Of a stretch of DNA of 42,640 nucleotides, positions 1 to 8,025 are shown one piece after another. The position numbers and the translations under genes are program-made. The stretch's first letter is position 1. Each line of letters opens with the position of its first letter. The notes below the pieces were generated by a model, which was not told the DNA's origin, ran no database searches, and saw only the letters and a program-made list of their open reading frames with translations. The DNA comes from a virus: the IMG/VR virus record IMGVR_UViG_3300032298_000109, positions 1 to 42,640 of that record. One strand, 5' to 3'.

Positions 1-890
1 CTGGTACAGCCGCTGCTGATACAATCGCTGATGACTTCGGTCTTGGTGGTGGTATGACTACAGCTGAGTCTGAAGCTTTAGGTGATTCTTCAACTAATTC
101 TTTCGCTCAAATGGCATTCAGCATTGAAAAAGCAACAGTGACTGCAAAGACACGTGCTTTGAAAGCTGAATACACAATGGAATTAGCACAAGACTTAAAA
201 GCAGTTCATGGTCTTGACGCTGAAACAGAATTAGCGAACATCCTTTCAGCTGAAATCTTAGCTGAAATCAACCGCGAAGTTATCCGTACAATCAACGTAA
301 AAGCTAAGTTAGGTGCTCAAACAGCTAACTGCACAAACGCTGGTGTATTTAACTTGGTAACTGATGCTGATGGTCGTTGGTCAGTTGAAAAATTCAAAGG
401 TCTTTTAGTTCAAATCGATCGCGAAGCTAACAAGATTGCCAAAGATACTTGTAGAGGTAAAGGCAACTTCATCGTTTGTTCATCAGACGTTGCAACAGCT
501 TTAGCTGCTTCTGGCATGTTGGTATACAATCCAGCTATGTCAGTTGATTTAGCAGTTGACGACACTGGCAATACATTTGCTGGTGTATTAAACGGCAAGA
601 TCAAAGTGTACATCGATCCATATGCTACACAAGACTACGTAACTGTTGGTTACCGTGGTACAAACCCATATGACGCTGGTTTATTCTACGCTCCATATGT
701 ACCACTCACAATGGTTCGTGCTGTTGATCAAGGTTCTTTCCAACCTAAGATCGGTTTCAAAACACGTTATGGCATGATTGCAAACCCATTCTCAAATCCA
801 GGTACAGCACCTGTAAATGATACTGGTTTAAATCGTACTAACGTTTATTTCCGTATCTTTAAGGTAACAGGTCTTTTAGACAACGCTTAA
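1..890 (+). CDS. 23: Major capsid protein gp23, C-terminal part (5' end outside window)
   Basis: Reading frame is open from base 3 with no start inside the window, so the N-terminal half lies upstream. The protein forms the hexameric shell of the T4-like head after cleavage by the prohead protease. The stretch MTTAESEALGDSS followed by FSIEKATVTAKTRALKAEY and LAQDLKAVHGLDAETELANI is the strongly conserved gp23 core, and INREVIRTI follows at once. The C-terminus PNVYFR-like (TNVYFRIFKVTGLL) is also typical of the family. The ATG at 54 is an internal methionine, not the start. The gene is followed by a strong terminator, so it is probably the last gene of its late operon. Identity is from remembered family motifs; confidence is high. 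Confidence 0.95.
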   Translation, partial: GTAAADTIADDFGLGGGMTTAESEALGDSSTNSFAQMAFSIEKATVTAKTRALKAEYTMELAQDLKAVHGLDAETELANILSAEILAEINREVIRTINVKAKLGAQTANCTNAGVFNLVTDADGRWSVEKFKGLLVQIDREANKIAKDTCRGKGNFIVCSSDVATALAASGMLVYNPAMSVDLAVDDTGNTFAGVLNGKIKVYIDPYATQDYVTVGYRGTNPYDAGLFYAPYVPLTMVRAVDQGSFQPKIGFKTRYGMIANPFSNPGTAPVNDTGLNRTNVYFRIFKVTGLLDNA

Positions 891-928
891 TCTATACAAG
901 CTTAGAATTATAATAAGTATAGAACTCT

Positions 929-957
929 AAGAGGGAACTTCGGTTCCCTCTTTTTTT
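929..957 (+). terminator. Intrinsic terminator after gp23
   Basis: Perfect stem GAGGGAAC / GTTCCCTC (931-938 and 943-950) closed by a UUCG tetraloop (939-942) and followed by seven T. The flanking AA/TT extend the stem. This is a textbook factor-independent terminator and separates the capsid gene from the tail tube gene. Confidence 0.95.
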
Positions 958-969
958 ATCTGGTGTGGA

Positions 970-977
970 TATAAATA
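970..977 (+). promoter_or_regulatory. T4-type late promoter
   Basis: Exact TATAAATA box, the late -10 element recognised in T4 by the gp55 sigma factor with the gp45 clamp. It lies between the gp23 terminator and gp19, about 26 nt before the start codon, where a late promoter is expected. Confidence 0.85.
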
Positions 978-1003
978 GATAATATTGCGGAGATACATTA
1001 AAA

Positions 1004-1507
1004 ATGGCAAATAAAAATTACGATATAGGTCTTGAACCAGGCTCGGTAACAGCAAACAAAAATCCATTAGTCACGGCAGATGGGTTTAGATTCATATTCG
1101 CTAGAGCACCTAACGTTCAATACTTTGCACAAAGCATCAGCATCCCTTCTGTCACTGTACCAGAGGTTGCAATCCCTCGTGGCAAACAAACTGCGTTTGT
1201 ACCTGGAGATCATATTCAGTATGATCCATTGACCATCACAATGTTAGTTTCTGAAGATATGAATAACTTCAAGGAAATCTATGATTGGTTGAATCGCAGC
1301 ATTAATATGGCGAAATATGAAGATAAGTTTGACGACTTAACAATCTACGTTTTAACTAGCAAAAATAATCCTAACAAGAAAATATTTTTCCGCAATGTAT
1401 TCCCTACTAGCATAGGTAATGTTTCATTCTCAGTACAAGAAGCAGATATTGTTTATGGCACTGTAGATGTTACTTTCCGCTACGACTATTTCACGTTCGA
1501 AAATTAA
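1004..1507 (+). CDS. 19: Tail tube protein gp19
   Basis: 167 residues, close to the 163 of T4 gp19. The protein polymerises into hexameric rings that form the inner tube of the contractile tail. Family-like features are the N-terminal FRFIFARAPNVQYFAQSISIP, the central IQYDPLTITMLVSEDMNN and IYDWLNRS, and the C-terminal VTFRYDYFTFE. The start has a GGAG ribosome site about 12 nt upstream and sits behind a late promoter. Its position beside gp23 and before uvsY gives a compact virion-to-recombination junction. Confidence is high from sequence pattern and length. Confidence 0.92.
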   Translation: MANKNYDIGLEPGSVTANKNPLVTADGFRFIFARAPNVQYFAQSISIPSVTVPEVAIPRGKQTAFVPGDHIQYDPLTITMLVSEDMNNFKEIYDWLNRSINMAKYEDKFDDLTIYVLTSKNNPNKKIFFRNVFPTSIGNVSFSVQEADIVYGTVDVTFRYDYFTFEN

Positions 1508-1510
1508 CTG

Positions 1511-1539
1511 TTTACTTTCCTCTAAAAATGTGGTATAAT
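1511..1539 (+). promoter_or_regulatory. Early/middle promoter of the uvsY-uvsW operon
   Basis: TTTACT (1511-1516), 17 nt spacer, then TATAAT (1534-1539) preceded by TGTGG, an extended -10. Same architecture as the other promoters in the window, with one change in the -35. It lies 29 nt before the uvsY start. Confidence 0.8.
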
Positions 1540-1568
1540 AGGGTATAAAATAACCCTAAGGTTTTAAC

Positions 1569-2018
1569 ATGCTGACACTTGATCAAATATTAGATAATTG
1601 GAAAGTCGATTGCCAGATCGACGATGTTGAATTGGATAAGTCTTCCAAAGATACACCTAAACTACATGCAAAATATGTAGAACTTCTTTCACTAGCTAAA
1701 CTTCAAAAACATCGTAAAGAGATGGAGTTTAAGAAACTATTAAAAGATAAATTCATGTGGTACAATGGCAAGATGGATAAGACGACTATCGATGAGAAGG
1801 GTTGGGACTATGATCCGTTTGATGGATTAAGTAAACCCATGAAAAGCGATATGGATTATTTTTATGAAAGCGACGATCAAATTCAAACACTTCAATCACA
1901 AATTGAATATTGGAAAACTGTAGTAGATACACTATCAGATATAGTTTCTAATATTACTTGGCGTCATCAGACGATCGGTAACATGATTAAGTGGAGACAA
2001 TTTACATCCGGTGTATAA
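1569..2018 (+). CDS. uvsY: Recombination mediator UvsY
   Basis: 149 residues (T4 UvsY is 137). UvsY loads the UvsX recombinase onto single-stranded DNA coated with gp32. The helical, highly charged sequence, the central KDKFMWYNGKMDK and the C-terminal pattern LQSQIEYWKTVVDTLSDIVSNI resemble aquatic-phage UvsY. Its placement directly before uvsW is the usual order in T4-like phages. The start follows an AAGG ribosome site and its own promoter at 1511-1539. The stop overlaps the uvsW start by one base (TAATG), so the two are translationally coupled. Confidence 0.88.
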   Translation: MLTLDQILDNWKVDCQIDDVELDKSSKDTPKLHAKYVELLSLAKLQKHRKEMEFKKLLKDKFMWYNGKMDKTTIDEKGWDYDPFDGLSKPMKSDMDYFYESDDQIQTLQSQIEYWKTVVDTLSDIVSNITWRHQTIGNMIKWRQFTSGV

Positions 2019-3496
2019 TGGACAAGATAGTAGTTAGCAAAATTAATGATGTGCACTTAAAAGTAGAGTGTGATGGTGGTGTTAAACAAGAATTAGCAGA
2101 CTACTTTACATTCTATGTTCCTGGCTATAAGTTCATGCCAGCCTTTAAGAATAAAATATGGGATGGAAAAATTAGATTATATGATCTACGATCAAAAACT
2201 TTATATGTAGGTCTATTAAATTATATAATCAAATTTGCAGAAGAACGTGGCTATGAAGTTGACGTCAATGTTCCTAATCAAATAACAAAAGTCAACGAAG
2301 AAGACTTACAAACCTTCGTCAATAAATTTCTAAAACTTCCGTTCGAACCTCGTGATTATCAATATCAAGCGGCAGTACACGGTTTAAGAAACAAACGAGC
2401 ATTACTCGTATCACCTACCGCCTCTGGTAAATCTCTCATAATCTATATTATCATACGTTTTTATTTGAACGTCTTAAAACAGCAAAGATTATTATTAATA
2501 GTTCCAACTACTAGCTTAGTCGAGCAGATGAGATCAGACTTTTTAACTTATGCACAGAATGACGATTCATTTGATGAGTCGATGATCCACACAATTTATA
2601 GTGGAAAAGAAAAACAAACTGTTGCGCCAATAGTTATCACTACATGGCAATCTGTATATAAGTTACCTAAAGATTGGTTTGCGCCATTTAGAATGGTTAT
2701 TGGTGACGAAGCACATACATTCCAAGCAAAATCATTGTCATCTATCATGGAAAAGTTGATAGATTGCCCGTATCGTTTCGGTTTAACTGGAACCTTAGAT
2801 GGTACATTAACGCATAAGTTAGTATTAGAAGGCTTATTCGGCCAAGTTTATCAAGTCACGACTACTAAAGCTTTGATGGATGCAGATCAACTTGCTAAGT
2901 TAGATATTAAATGTTTAGTGATGAAGTATTCTGAAGAAGAATGCAAGTTAGTTAAAGATAAAACTTATGCTGAGGAAATCGATTTTATTATCGCACACCA
3001 AAAGCGAAATAATTTTATTAAGAACCTAACATTAGATCAACAAGGCAATACACTTGTGTTGTTTAATCGAGTTGATAAACATGGCAAACCTCTATTCAAA
3101 TTAATTAGAGATAGCGCTGCAGAAGATAGAAAAGTATTCTATGTGTCTGGTGAAACTGATGTTGCAGACAGAGAAACAGTTCGTGCTATAACAGAGAAAG
3201 AAAAGAATGCTATCATCGTAGCATCATTAGGAACTTTCTCAACTGGCATTAATATTAAGAATTTACATAATATTATATTCGCATCTCCGTCTAAATCCCA
3301 AATTAAAGTACTGCAGTCTATTGGCCGAGGTTTAAGAAAAGCCGATGATGGTAGAGATACAACGTTGTATGATATATCAGATGACTTGCATTGGAAGACA
3401 AAGAAAAACTTTACACTTATCCATGCTGGAATTCGGATTCAAATATATAGTAAAGAACAGTTTAATTATAAGATCCACGAGGTCAAACTAACATGA
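2018..3496 (+). CDS. uvsW: RNA/DNA helicase UvsW
   Basis: 492 residues when started at the ATG in the TAATG overlap with uvsY; the frame could extend nine codons further upstream into uvsY, but nothing supports that. UvsW is an SF2 helicase that unwinds R-loops and branched recombination intermediates and helps shift T4 from origin- to recombination-dependent replication. Visible motifs: Walker A SPTASGKS (about 132-139), DEAH (230-233), motif III GLTGTLDG (about 255), and motif VI QSIGRGLRK. The N-terminal 110 residues match the UvsW-type substrate-binding domain (FTFYVPGYKFMPAFKNKIWDG). It overlaps the next gene by 4 nt (ATGA). Confidence 0.93.
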   Translation: MDKIVVSKINDVHLKVECDGGVKQELADYFTFYVPGYKFMPAFKNKIWDGKIRLYDLRSKTLYVGLLNYIIKFAEERGYEVDVNVPNQITKVNEEDLQTFVNKFLKLPFEPRDYQYQAAVHGLRNKRALLVSPTASGKSLIIYIIIRFYLNVLKQQRLLLIVPTTSLVEQMRSDFLTYAQNDDSFDESMIHTIYSGKEKQTVAPIVITTWQSVYKLPKDWFAPFRMVIGDEAHTFQAKSLSSIMEKLIDCPYRFGLTGTLDGTLTHKLVLEGLFGQVYQVTTTKALMDADQLAKLDIKCLVMKYSEEECKLVKDKTYAEEIDFIIAHQKRNNFIKNLTLDQQGNTLVLFNRVDKHGKPLFKLIRDSAAEDRKVFYVSGETDVADRETVRAITEKEKNAIIVASLGTFSTGINIKNLHNIIFASPSKSQIKVLQSIGRGLRKADDGRDTTLYDISDDLHWKTKKNFTLIHAGIRIQIYSKEQFNYKIHEVKLT

Positions 3497-3894
3497 TTAG
3501 TAGAGATATAAGACAACTAAAACTAACAAATGGCGAAGAACTCATAACGGAAGTTGTTGGAGAAGATCATGAAGAATTGTTGATTAGAGGGCCATTAAAA
3601 GTTTATAGAGAACGAGTAGAACTTGGAACTATAGCTAGAGAAGCTAATATGTTTACTCGTTGGATGGGATTCTGCGATGATGATGAACACATTATAGCAA
3701 AGACTAACATACTCGCTATGGCTCTCGTCAATGACGCTGTTGCAATGTACTATACTAAGATGATGGTGAATGTAGAGCAAGATTTAATTGAACCCATAAC
3801 AGATGCATCTCAAGCAAAGATACCTGAAGTAGCTCAGCGTCAATCATCTTTCCAGATTTTAGAAGATGATGATACACCGCCAACCTATCATTAA
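3493..3894 (+). CDS. Sm-like (LSm/Hfq-fold) small protein
   Basis: 133 residues of unassigned function. The N-terminus (LKLTNGEELITEVVGEDHEELLIRGP) has the strand-turn-strand pattern of an Sm fold, and the middle (NILAMALVNDAVAMYYTKMM) fits the closing strands. A second protein of similar pattern is encoded at 16612-16902. Sm-like proteins of cyanophage origin are known, but the partner RNA is not. The gene overlaps uvsW by 4 nt (ATGA), so it is the third gene of the uvsY operon. A - strand promoter just downstream points back into it. The fold is inferred from pattern only; RNA binding is untested. Confidence 0.6.
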   Translation: MISRDIRQLKLTNGEELITEVVGEDHEELLIRGPLKVYRERVELGTIAREANMFTRWMGFCDDDEHIIAKTNILAMALVNDAVAMYYTKMMVNVEQDLIEPITDASQAKIPEVAQRQSSFQILEDDDTPPTYH

Positions 3895-3925
3895 TCTTAT
3901 ACCTGCTGGCCCTGGGGGTAGATCT

Positions 3926-3954
3926 ATTATATACTGTAAATATCCTGTTGTACA
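3926..3954 (-). promoter_or_regulatory. Antisense promoter pointing into the Sm-like gene
   Basis: Read on the - strand: TGTACA (3954-3949), 17 nt, TATAAT (3931-3926), preceded by GGGGGCCTA. This matches the + strand promoters at 7955, 10264 and 30967, including the GGGCCTA element upstream of the -35. It lacks the TGG before the -10. The predicted transcript would start near 3918 and run antisense to the 3' end of the gene at 3493-3894. No protein-coding gene is evident downstream on this strand. Confidence 0.6.
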
Positions 3955-3983
3955 TAGGCCCCCGAAAATAAATTTTAAATAGT

Positions 3984-4012
3984 TGTACATTTTGTTATTT
4001 TTATGGTATAAT
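3984..4012 (+). promoter_or_regulatory. Promoter of the gp55-gp47-gp46 operon
   Basis: TGTACA (3984-3989), 17 nt, TATAAT (4007-4012) preceded by ATGG. It lies 36 nt before the gp55 start and is divergent from the - strand promoter at 3926-3954. Confidence 0.85.
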
Positions 4013-4048
4013 ACCAATATGTGTCCCATTAATTGGAGTGAATGAAAC

Positions 4049-4666
4049 ATGTCTGAAGTAAAGGCTCGTCCGCATTATGTGGATAATAAAAAATTCGGCC
4101 TAGCGTTAGTCGACTATGCAGCAACGGTCGATGCAGCAAAGGCCAACGGAACAACAATCCCTGTAGTACCTAATTACATAGCTGAATGCTTTCTTAAGAT
4201 CGCAGAAGGTTTATCGCATAAAGTTAATTTTATTCGATACACTTACCGAGAAGAGATGGTCATGGATGCAGTAGAGAATTGCTTAAGAGCGATCACCAAC
4301 TATAATCCAAATGCAGTAACTAGAACTGGTACACAAAACGCATTCTCATACTTTACTCAAATTTGCTTTTTTGCATTCTTAAGACGTATTGAAAAAGAGA
4401 AAAAACAACAAGACATCAAATTTAAGTTTATTGAACAAGCCGGTATCGAGGAGTTTATTGCTCAAGTTGAAGGTGATGACACACACGGTGAACAAGCATT
4501 CATTGACTCTTTAAGAGAACGTATTGGTCGAATTAAAGAAAAAGACTCTCAAATTAAAGATTTTGCAAAGAAAGAAAAGAAAAACAAATCTTTAGAACTA
4601 TTCATGACTGATTCTATGGTAGATGAATTAGAATCTTTTATTGCTGAAAACACTGAGGCTGCTTAA
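4049..4666 (+). CDS. 55: Late-transcription sigma factor gp55
   Basis: 205 residues (T4 gp55 is 185). gp55 replaces host sigma-70 on RNA polymerase and recognises the TATAAATA late promoters, with activation by the gp45 clamp. The reduced sigma region-2-like core is visible: YTYREEMVMDAVENCLRAITNYNP, then AFSYFTQICFFAFLRRIEKEKK. A GGAG ribosome site lies about 10 nt before the ATG. It is followed without a gap by gp47, as in relatives. Three TATAAATA boxes in gaps before virion-type genes in this window are its expected targets. Confidence 0.93.
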   Translation: MSEVKARPHYVDNKKFGLALVDYAATVDAAKANGTTIPVVPNYIAECFLKIAEGLSHKVNFIRYTYREEMVMDAVENCLRAITNYNPNAVTRTGTQNAFSYFTQICFFAFLRRIEKEKKQQDIKFKFIEQAGIEEFIAQVEGDDTHGEQAFIDSLRERIGRIKEKDSQIKDFAKKEKKNKSLELFMTDSMVDELESFIAENTEAA

Positions 4667-5728
4667 TTGAAGATCGCTATATTAAACGACACCCATTGTG
4701 GTGCACGTAACTCATCTGATATTTTCATGGATTACCAAGAAAAATTCTACACAGATGTGTTTTTCCCCTACTTACTAGAAAATAAAATTGACAAGATTAT
4801 ACATCTTGGAGATTATTACGAGCACCGAAAGTATGTTAACTTTAAAGCGCTAGAACACAATCGCCGTATTTTCTTAGACAGATTACGAGAATACAATATT
4901 ACTATGGATATTATTCCAGGTAATCACGATGTGTTTTATAAAAATACTAATGAGCTATGTTCTCTTAAAGAACTTATGGGACACTATATGGATTGTATTA
5001 AGATCTATATGGATAATGTAGTAGTTGAATATGATGGTTTGAAAATAGCTTTGGTCCCTTGGATTAATACTGAAAATTATGCTGATACTATGGAATTCAT
5101 CAAGACATGTACAGCAAATATTGTAGGAGGTCATTTTGAATTCTCTGGTTTTGAAATGTATAAAGGTATTCCAAATCCCCATGGAATGGAAACAAAAGAG
5201 TTTAGTCGCTTTGAGATGGTGCTGTCTGGCCACTTTCATACTAAGTCTAGTAGGGATAATGTTCATTATCTTGGTTCCCAAATGGAGTTTACTTGGGGTG
5301 ATTGTGATGATCCTAAATATTTTCATGTGCTTGATACTAACACACGAGAAATAACACCTGTTCGTAATCCATATACACTTCATACAAAACTAGTGTACAA
5401 CGACGAAAAAACAGATTATAATACTATAGATGTATCTCACATGGATCAGCAATTTGTTAAAGTAGTCGTAGAAAGAAAGCAAGATTTTTTCGGCTTTGAT
5501 AGACTCATTGATCGTATTACACAACGACCAATACATGAACTTAAGATCGCAGAATCTTTTACAGAATATATGGGTTCAAACGTAGAAGACGAAGAGATTA
5601 AGTTAGATGACACTCAAGTCTTATTAGATTCATATGTCGATGCAGTTGAGACTGAAGCTAATAAAGATAAATTAAAAACTCTATTGCGCGGGTTATATGT
5701 TGAAGCGCAAACTACAGAAACAGTATAA
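4667..5728 (+). CDS. 47: Recombination endonuclease subunit gp47 (SbcD/Mre11 type)
   Basis: 353 residues (T4 gp47 is 339). With gp46 it forms the Mre11/Rad50-like complex that resects DNA ends to load UvsX. Metal-binding motifs are in order: DTH (8-10), GDYYEHR (48-54), GNHD (85-88), GGHFEFSG (about 154) and SGHFHTKS (about 192). The start is a TTG placed immediately after the gp55 TAA, with GAGG upstream, so translation is likely coupled. No ATG fits near the conserved first strand (MKIAILNDTHCG), so TTG is the credible start. gp46 begins directly after the stop. Confidence 0.93.
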   Translation: MKIAILNDTHCGARNSSDIFMDYQEKFYTDVFFPYLLENKIDKIIHLGDYYEHRKYVNFKALEHNRRIFLDRLREYNITMDIIPGNHDVFYKNTNELCSLKELMGHYMDCIKIYMDNVVVEYDGLKIALVPWINTENYADTMEFIKTCTANIVGGHFEFSGFEMYKGIPNPHGMETKEFSRFEMVLSGHFHTKSSRDNVHYLGSQMEFTWGDCDDPKYFHVLDTNTREITPVRNPYTLHTKLVYNDEKTDYNTIDVSHMDQQFVKVVVERKQDFFGFDRLIDRITQRPIHELKIAESFTEYMGSNVEDEEIKLDDTQVLLDSYVDAVETEANKDKLKTLLRGLYVEAQTTETV

Positions 5729-7444
5729 ATGGCAGCAATCATTTTTAAGACAGTACGTTGGAAAAACTTCTTAAGTACTGGTGATAAATTTACAGAGATT
5801 GAGTTAAATCGTAATGATAGCACTTTGATCATAGGTCAAAATGGTGCAGGTAAATCTACGTTGTTAGATGCATTATCATTTGGTTTATTTGGTAAACCAT
5901 TTAGAAATATTTTAAAGCCTCAACTATTAAACTCAATCAATAATAAGAATGCAGTGGTTGAAGTTGAGTTCTCTGTTGGTGCAGCAGAATTCAAGATAGT
6001 TCGAGGTATTAAACCAAACACATTTGAGATATACCAAAACGGCAACTTAATTAATCAAGAAGCAAACTCAAGAGATTATCAAGCATTCTTAGAGCAGAAC
6101 GTATTAAAATTAAATCACAAATCGTTCCATCAAGTAGTAGTAATTGGATCAGCATCATTCACTCCTTTTATGCAGTTACCTCCAGGTCAACGAAGAACGA
6201 TCATAGAAGAATTACTCGATATCCAAGTTTTTTCTAGGATGAACCAAATCCTAAAAGAAAAAATAGCACGAACTAAGGAACAGATCAATGACGTCAACAA
6301 CCAACTCGAGATCATATCAGAAAAAGTCAGACTTCAAAATAAATACATTGTTGATGTCGAATCACTTGCAAAGGATCAGGTTCGAGATAAGCAGAAAGCC
6401 ATCACGGACAACCAAGTATCGATCAAGGATCTACAATCCAAAAATGCTGGACTATCCGAGAGGTTGGCACAACTGGTTTCAAAGCAAAGATCCCTTAAAT
6501 CAATTGAGACCAAGAAAAATAAACTCTTATCATTTGGTGATAAGTTTAATACTACCATTAAGAGTCTACAAGAAAACAGAACTTTCTTTGTGGAATCAAC
6601 TGCGTGCCCAACGTGTTCTCAAGAAATATCTGCCGACACACGGCAAGAGCATGTGCATAGGTGCGATAGCAAGATCGGGGAAGTTAATAAGCATATTGAA
6701 GAGTTAGAAGAAGAACTCATACTTATTGAAGCTGAAGAGATGATTCTATTAGAAGAAGTAGAATCTTTTCAAAATGCTCAGATGGATATAGTAGCAAACA
6801 ATGCATCTATCACAGCACTACAAAATCAAATAGACAAGTTGGAATCTGAAGTCTTAAAGATAGAAGGAACCGAAGGAGATGTTGGAGCTGCAATGGCAGA
6901 TCTAAAAACTTTACAGGTTGAAAAAGAATCTTTAGCAGAATTAAAACTATCACATATAGATGGTCAAAACTATAATATGATAGCAAGCGAAATGCTTAAG
7001 GATACAGGTATCAAGACCAAGATCGTTAAGCAATATTTGCCGGTTATCAATAAACTTGTTAATCAATACCTACAGATCTTAGACTTCTTCGTATTGTTTA
7101 ACTTAGATGAATCCTTCAATGAGACTATCAAATCTCGATATCGCGATGAGTTTACATATGCAAGTTTCTCTGAAGGTGAGAAGCAACGTATTGACTTAAG
7201 TCTTCTATTCACATGGCGTCAGATCGCTAAGATGAAGAACTCAGCTAATACAAACTTATTGATCTTAGACGAGACGTTTGATTCATCGTTAGACACTGAT
7301 GGTATCGACAACCTTATGAAGATACTTGGATCTGTGCAAGACACCAATGTGTTCGTCATCTCTCATAAAGGAGATGTACTTGATTCTAAGTTTAGAAACA
7401 AGATTGAATTTGTTAAAGAAAGAAATTTTTCAAGGATTAAATGA
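5729..7444 (+). CDS. 46: Recombination endonuclease subunit gp46 (SbcC/Rad50 type)
   Basis: 571 residues (T4 gp46 is 560). ATP-binding SMC-like partner of gp47. Walker A GQNGAGKST is at about 36-44. Two long coiled-coil arms flank a zinc-hook CPTC near residue 292. The ABC signature SFSEGEKQR is near 480 and Walker B LLILDETFD near 511. All motifs needed for an active Rad50-like ATPase are present. It abuts gp47 and overlaps the deformylase gene by 4 nt (ATGA), so the operon continues into that gene. The hook region (about 6380-6660) is somewhat richer in C than its surroundings. Confidence 0.94.
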   Translation: MAAIIFKTVRWKNFLSTGDKFTEIELNRNDSTLIIGQNGAGKSTLLDALSFGLFGKPFRNILKPQLLNSINNKNAVVEVEFSVGAAEFKIVRGIKPNTFEIYQNGNLINQEANSRDYQAFLEQNVLKLNHKSFHQVVVIGSASFTPFMQLPPGQRRTIIEELLDIQVFSRMNQILKEKIARTKEQINDVNNQLEIISEKVRLQNKYIVDVESLAKDQVRDKQKAITDNQVSIKDLQSKNAGLSERLAQLVSKQRSLKSIETKKNKLLSFGDKFNTTIKSLQENRTFFVESTACPTCSQEISADTRQEHVHRCDSKIGEVNKHIEELEEELILIEAEEMILLEEVESFQNAQMDIVANNASITALQNQIDKLESEVLKIEGTEGDVGAAMADLKTLQVEKESLAELKLSHIDGQNYNMIASEMLKDTGIKTKIVKQYLPVINKLVNQYLQILDFFVLFNLDESFNETIKSRYRDEFTYASFSEGEKQRIDLSLLFTWRQIAKMKNSANTNLLILDETFDSSLDTDGIDNLMKILGSVQDTNVFVISHKGDVLDSKFRNKIEFVKERNFSRIK

Positions 7445-7929
7445 TGGAATTAATTTATAAACTCATACCGTATGATGATCCGCTTTTAACTAAGCACTTA
7501 GAATATAAAGAAGTAGAAGATAAAGCAAAGTTTGCAGAGATGTTAGTCAACGCATGTAAATTCTTTAAAGGCATCGGTCTGTCAGCAAATCAAGTTGGCA
7601 TTGATAATAGGATTTTCTGTATTACCTTTAACGATTTCTCAGAAACTTTCTTTGATCCCAAAATTGTAGAGTATTCTAAAGAAGAAACTTTATTCGATGA
7701 AGGATGTCTATCTCAACCGGGAGTTTTCATTAATTTAAAACGACCTAAGACAGTTAAGATTGAATATACCAATAAAGACGGAGAACGTGTCACCACAGAA
7801 TTTAGCGGTATTACAGCGCGCATCATTCAACACGAATACGACCACATGGAAGGTACAAACTTCTTAGAAAGGGCATCTCCGCTTAAACGAGCTTTGGCAT
7901 TAAAACATGCTAAGCGGAAAAATCGCTAA
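7441..7929 (+). CDS. def: Peptide deformylase
   Basis: 162 residues, similar to bacterial deformylases. It removes the formyl group from the first methionine of new proteins. The three family motifs are intact: GIGLSANQVG (motif 1), EGCLS (motif 2, metal-binding Cys) and HEYDH near residue 131 (motif 3, two His and the catalytic Glu). Phage deformylases are known from cyanophages and are thought to support protein turnover or maturation during infection. It overlaps gp46 by 4 nt and is the last gene of the gp55 operon before a new promoter. The first of two adjacent ATG codons is used here; the second would also fit. Confidence 0.92.
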   Translation: MMELIYKLIPYDDPLLTKHLEYKEVEDKAKFAEMLVNACKFFKGIGLSANQVGIDNRIFCITFNDFSETFFDPKIVEYSKEETLFDEGCLSQPGVFINLKRPKTVKIEYTNKDGERVTTEFSGITARIIQHEYDHMEGTNFLERASPLKRALALKHAKRKNR

Positions 7930-7945
7930 TGAAATCAATGACTTG

Positions 7946-7995
7946 TAGGGCCTATGTACTGCAGGATATTTTTATGGTATAATATACCTATATTA
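7946..7995 (+). repeat. 50-bp exact promoter repeat, copy 1
   Basis: The 50 bases from TAGGGCCTATGTACTG to the terminal TATATTA are identical to 10255-10304. The repeat holds the whole promoter (-35, spacer, -10) and the GGGCCTA upstream element. The two copies stand before the VWA gene and its MoxR-like partner. Confidence 0.95.
7955..7983 (+). promoter_or_regulatory. Promoter of the VWA/metallopeptidase gene
   Basis: TGTACT (7955-7960), 17 nt, TATAAT (7978-7983) with ATGG before the -10. It is part of the exact 50-bp repeat and lies 42 nt before the start codon. Confidence 0.85.
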
Positions 7996-8025
7996 AGTAA
8001 TAAATAACATGTAAAAGGTGTCCAA

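Noticed and set aside
4955-5383. 142-codon - strand frame opposite gp47
   Set aside because: gp47 motifs are intact on the + strand across this segment; the - frame shows no family pattern.
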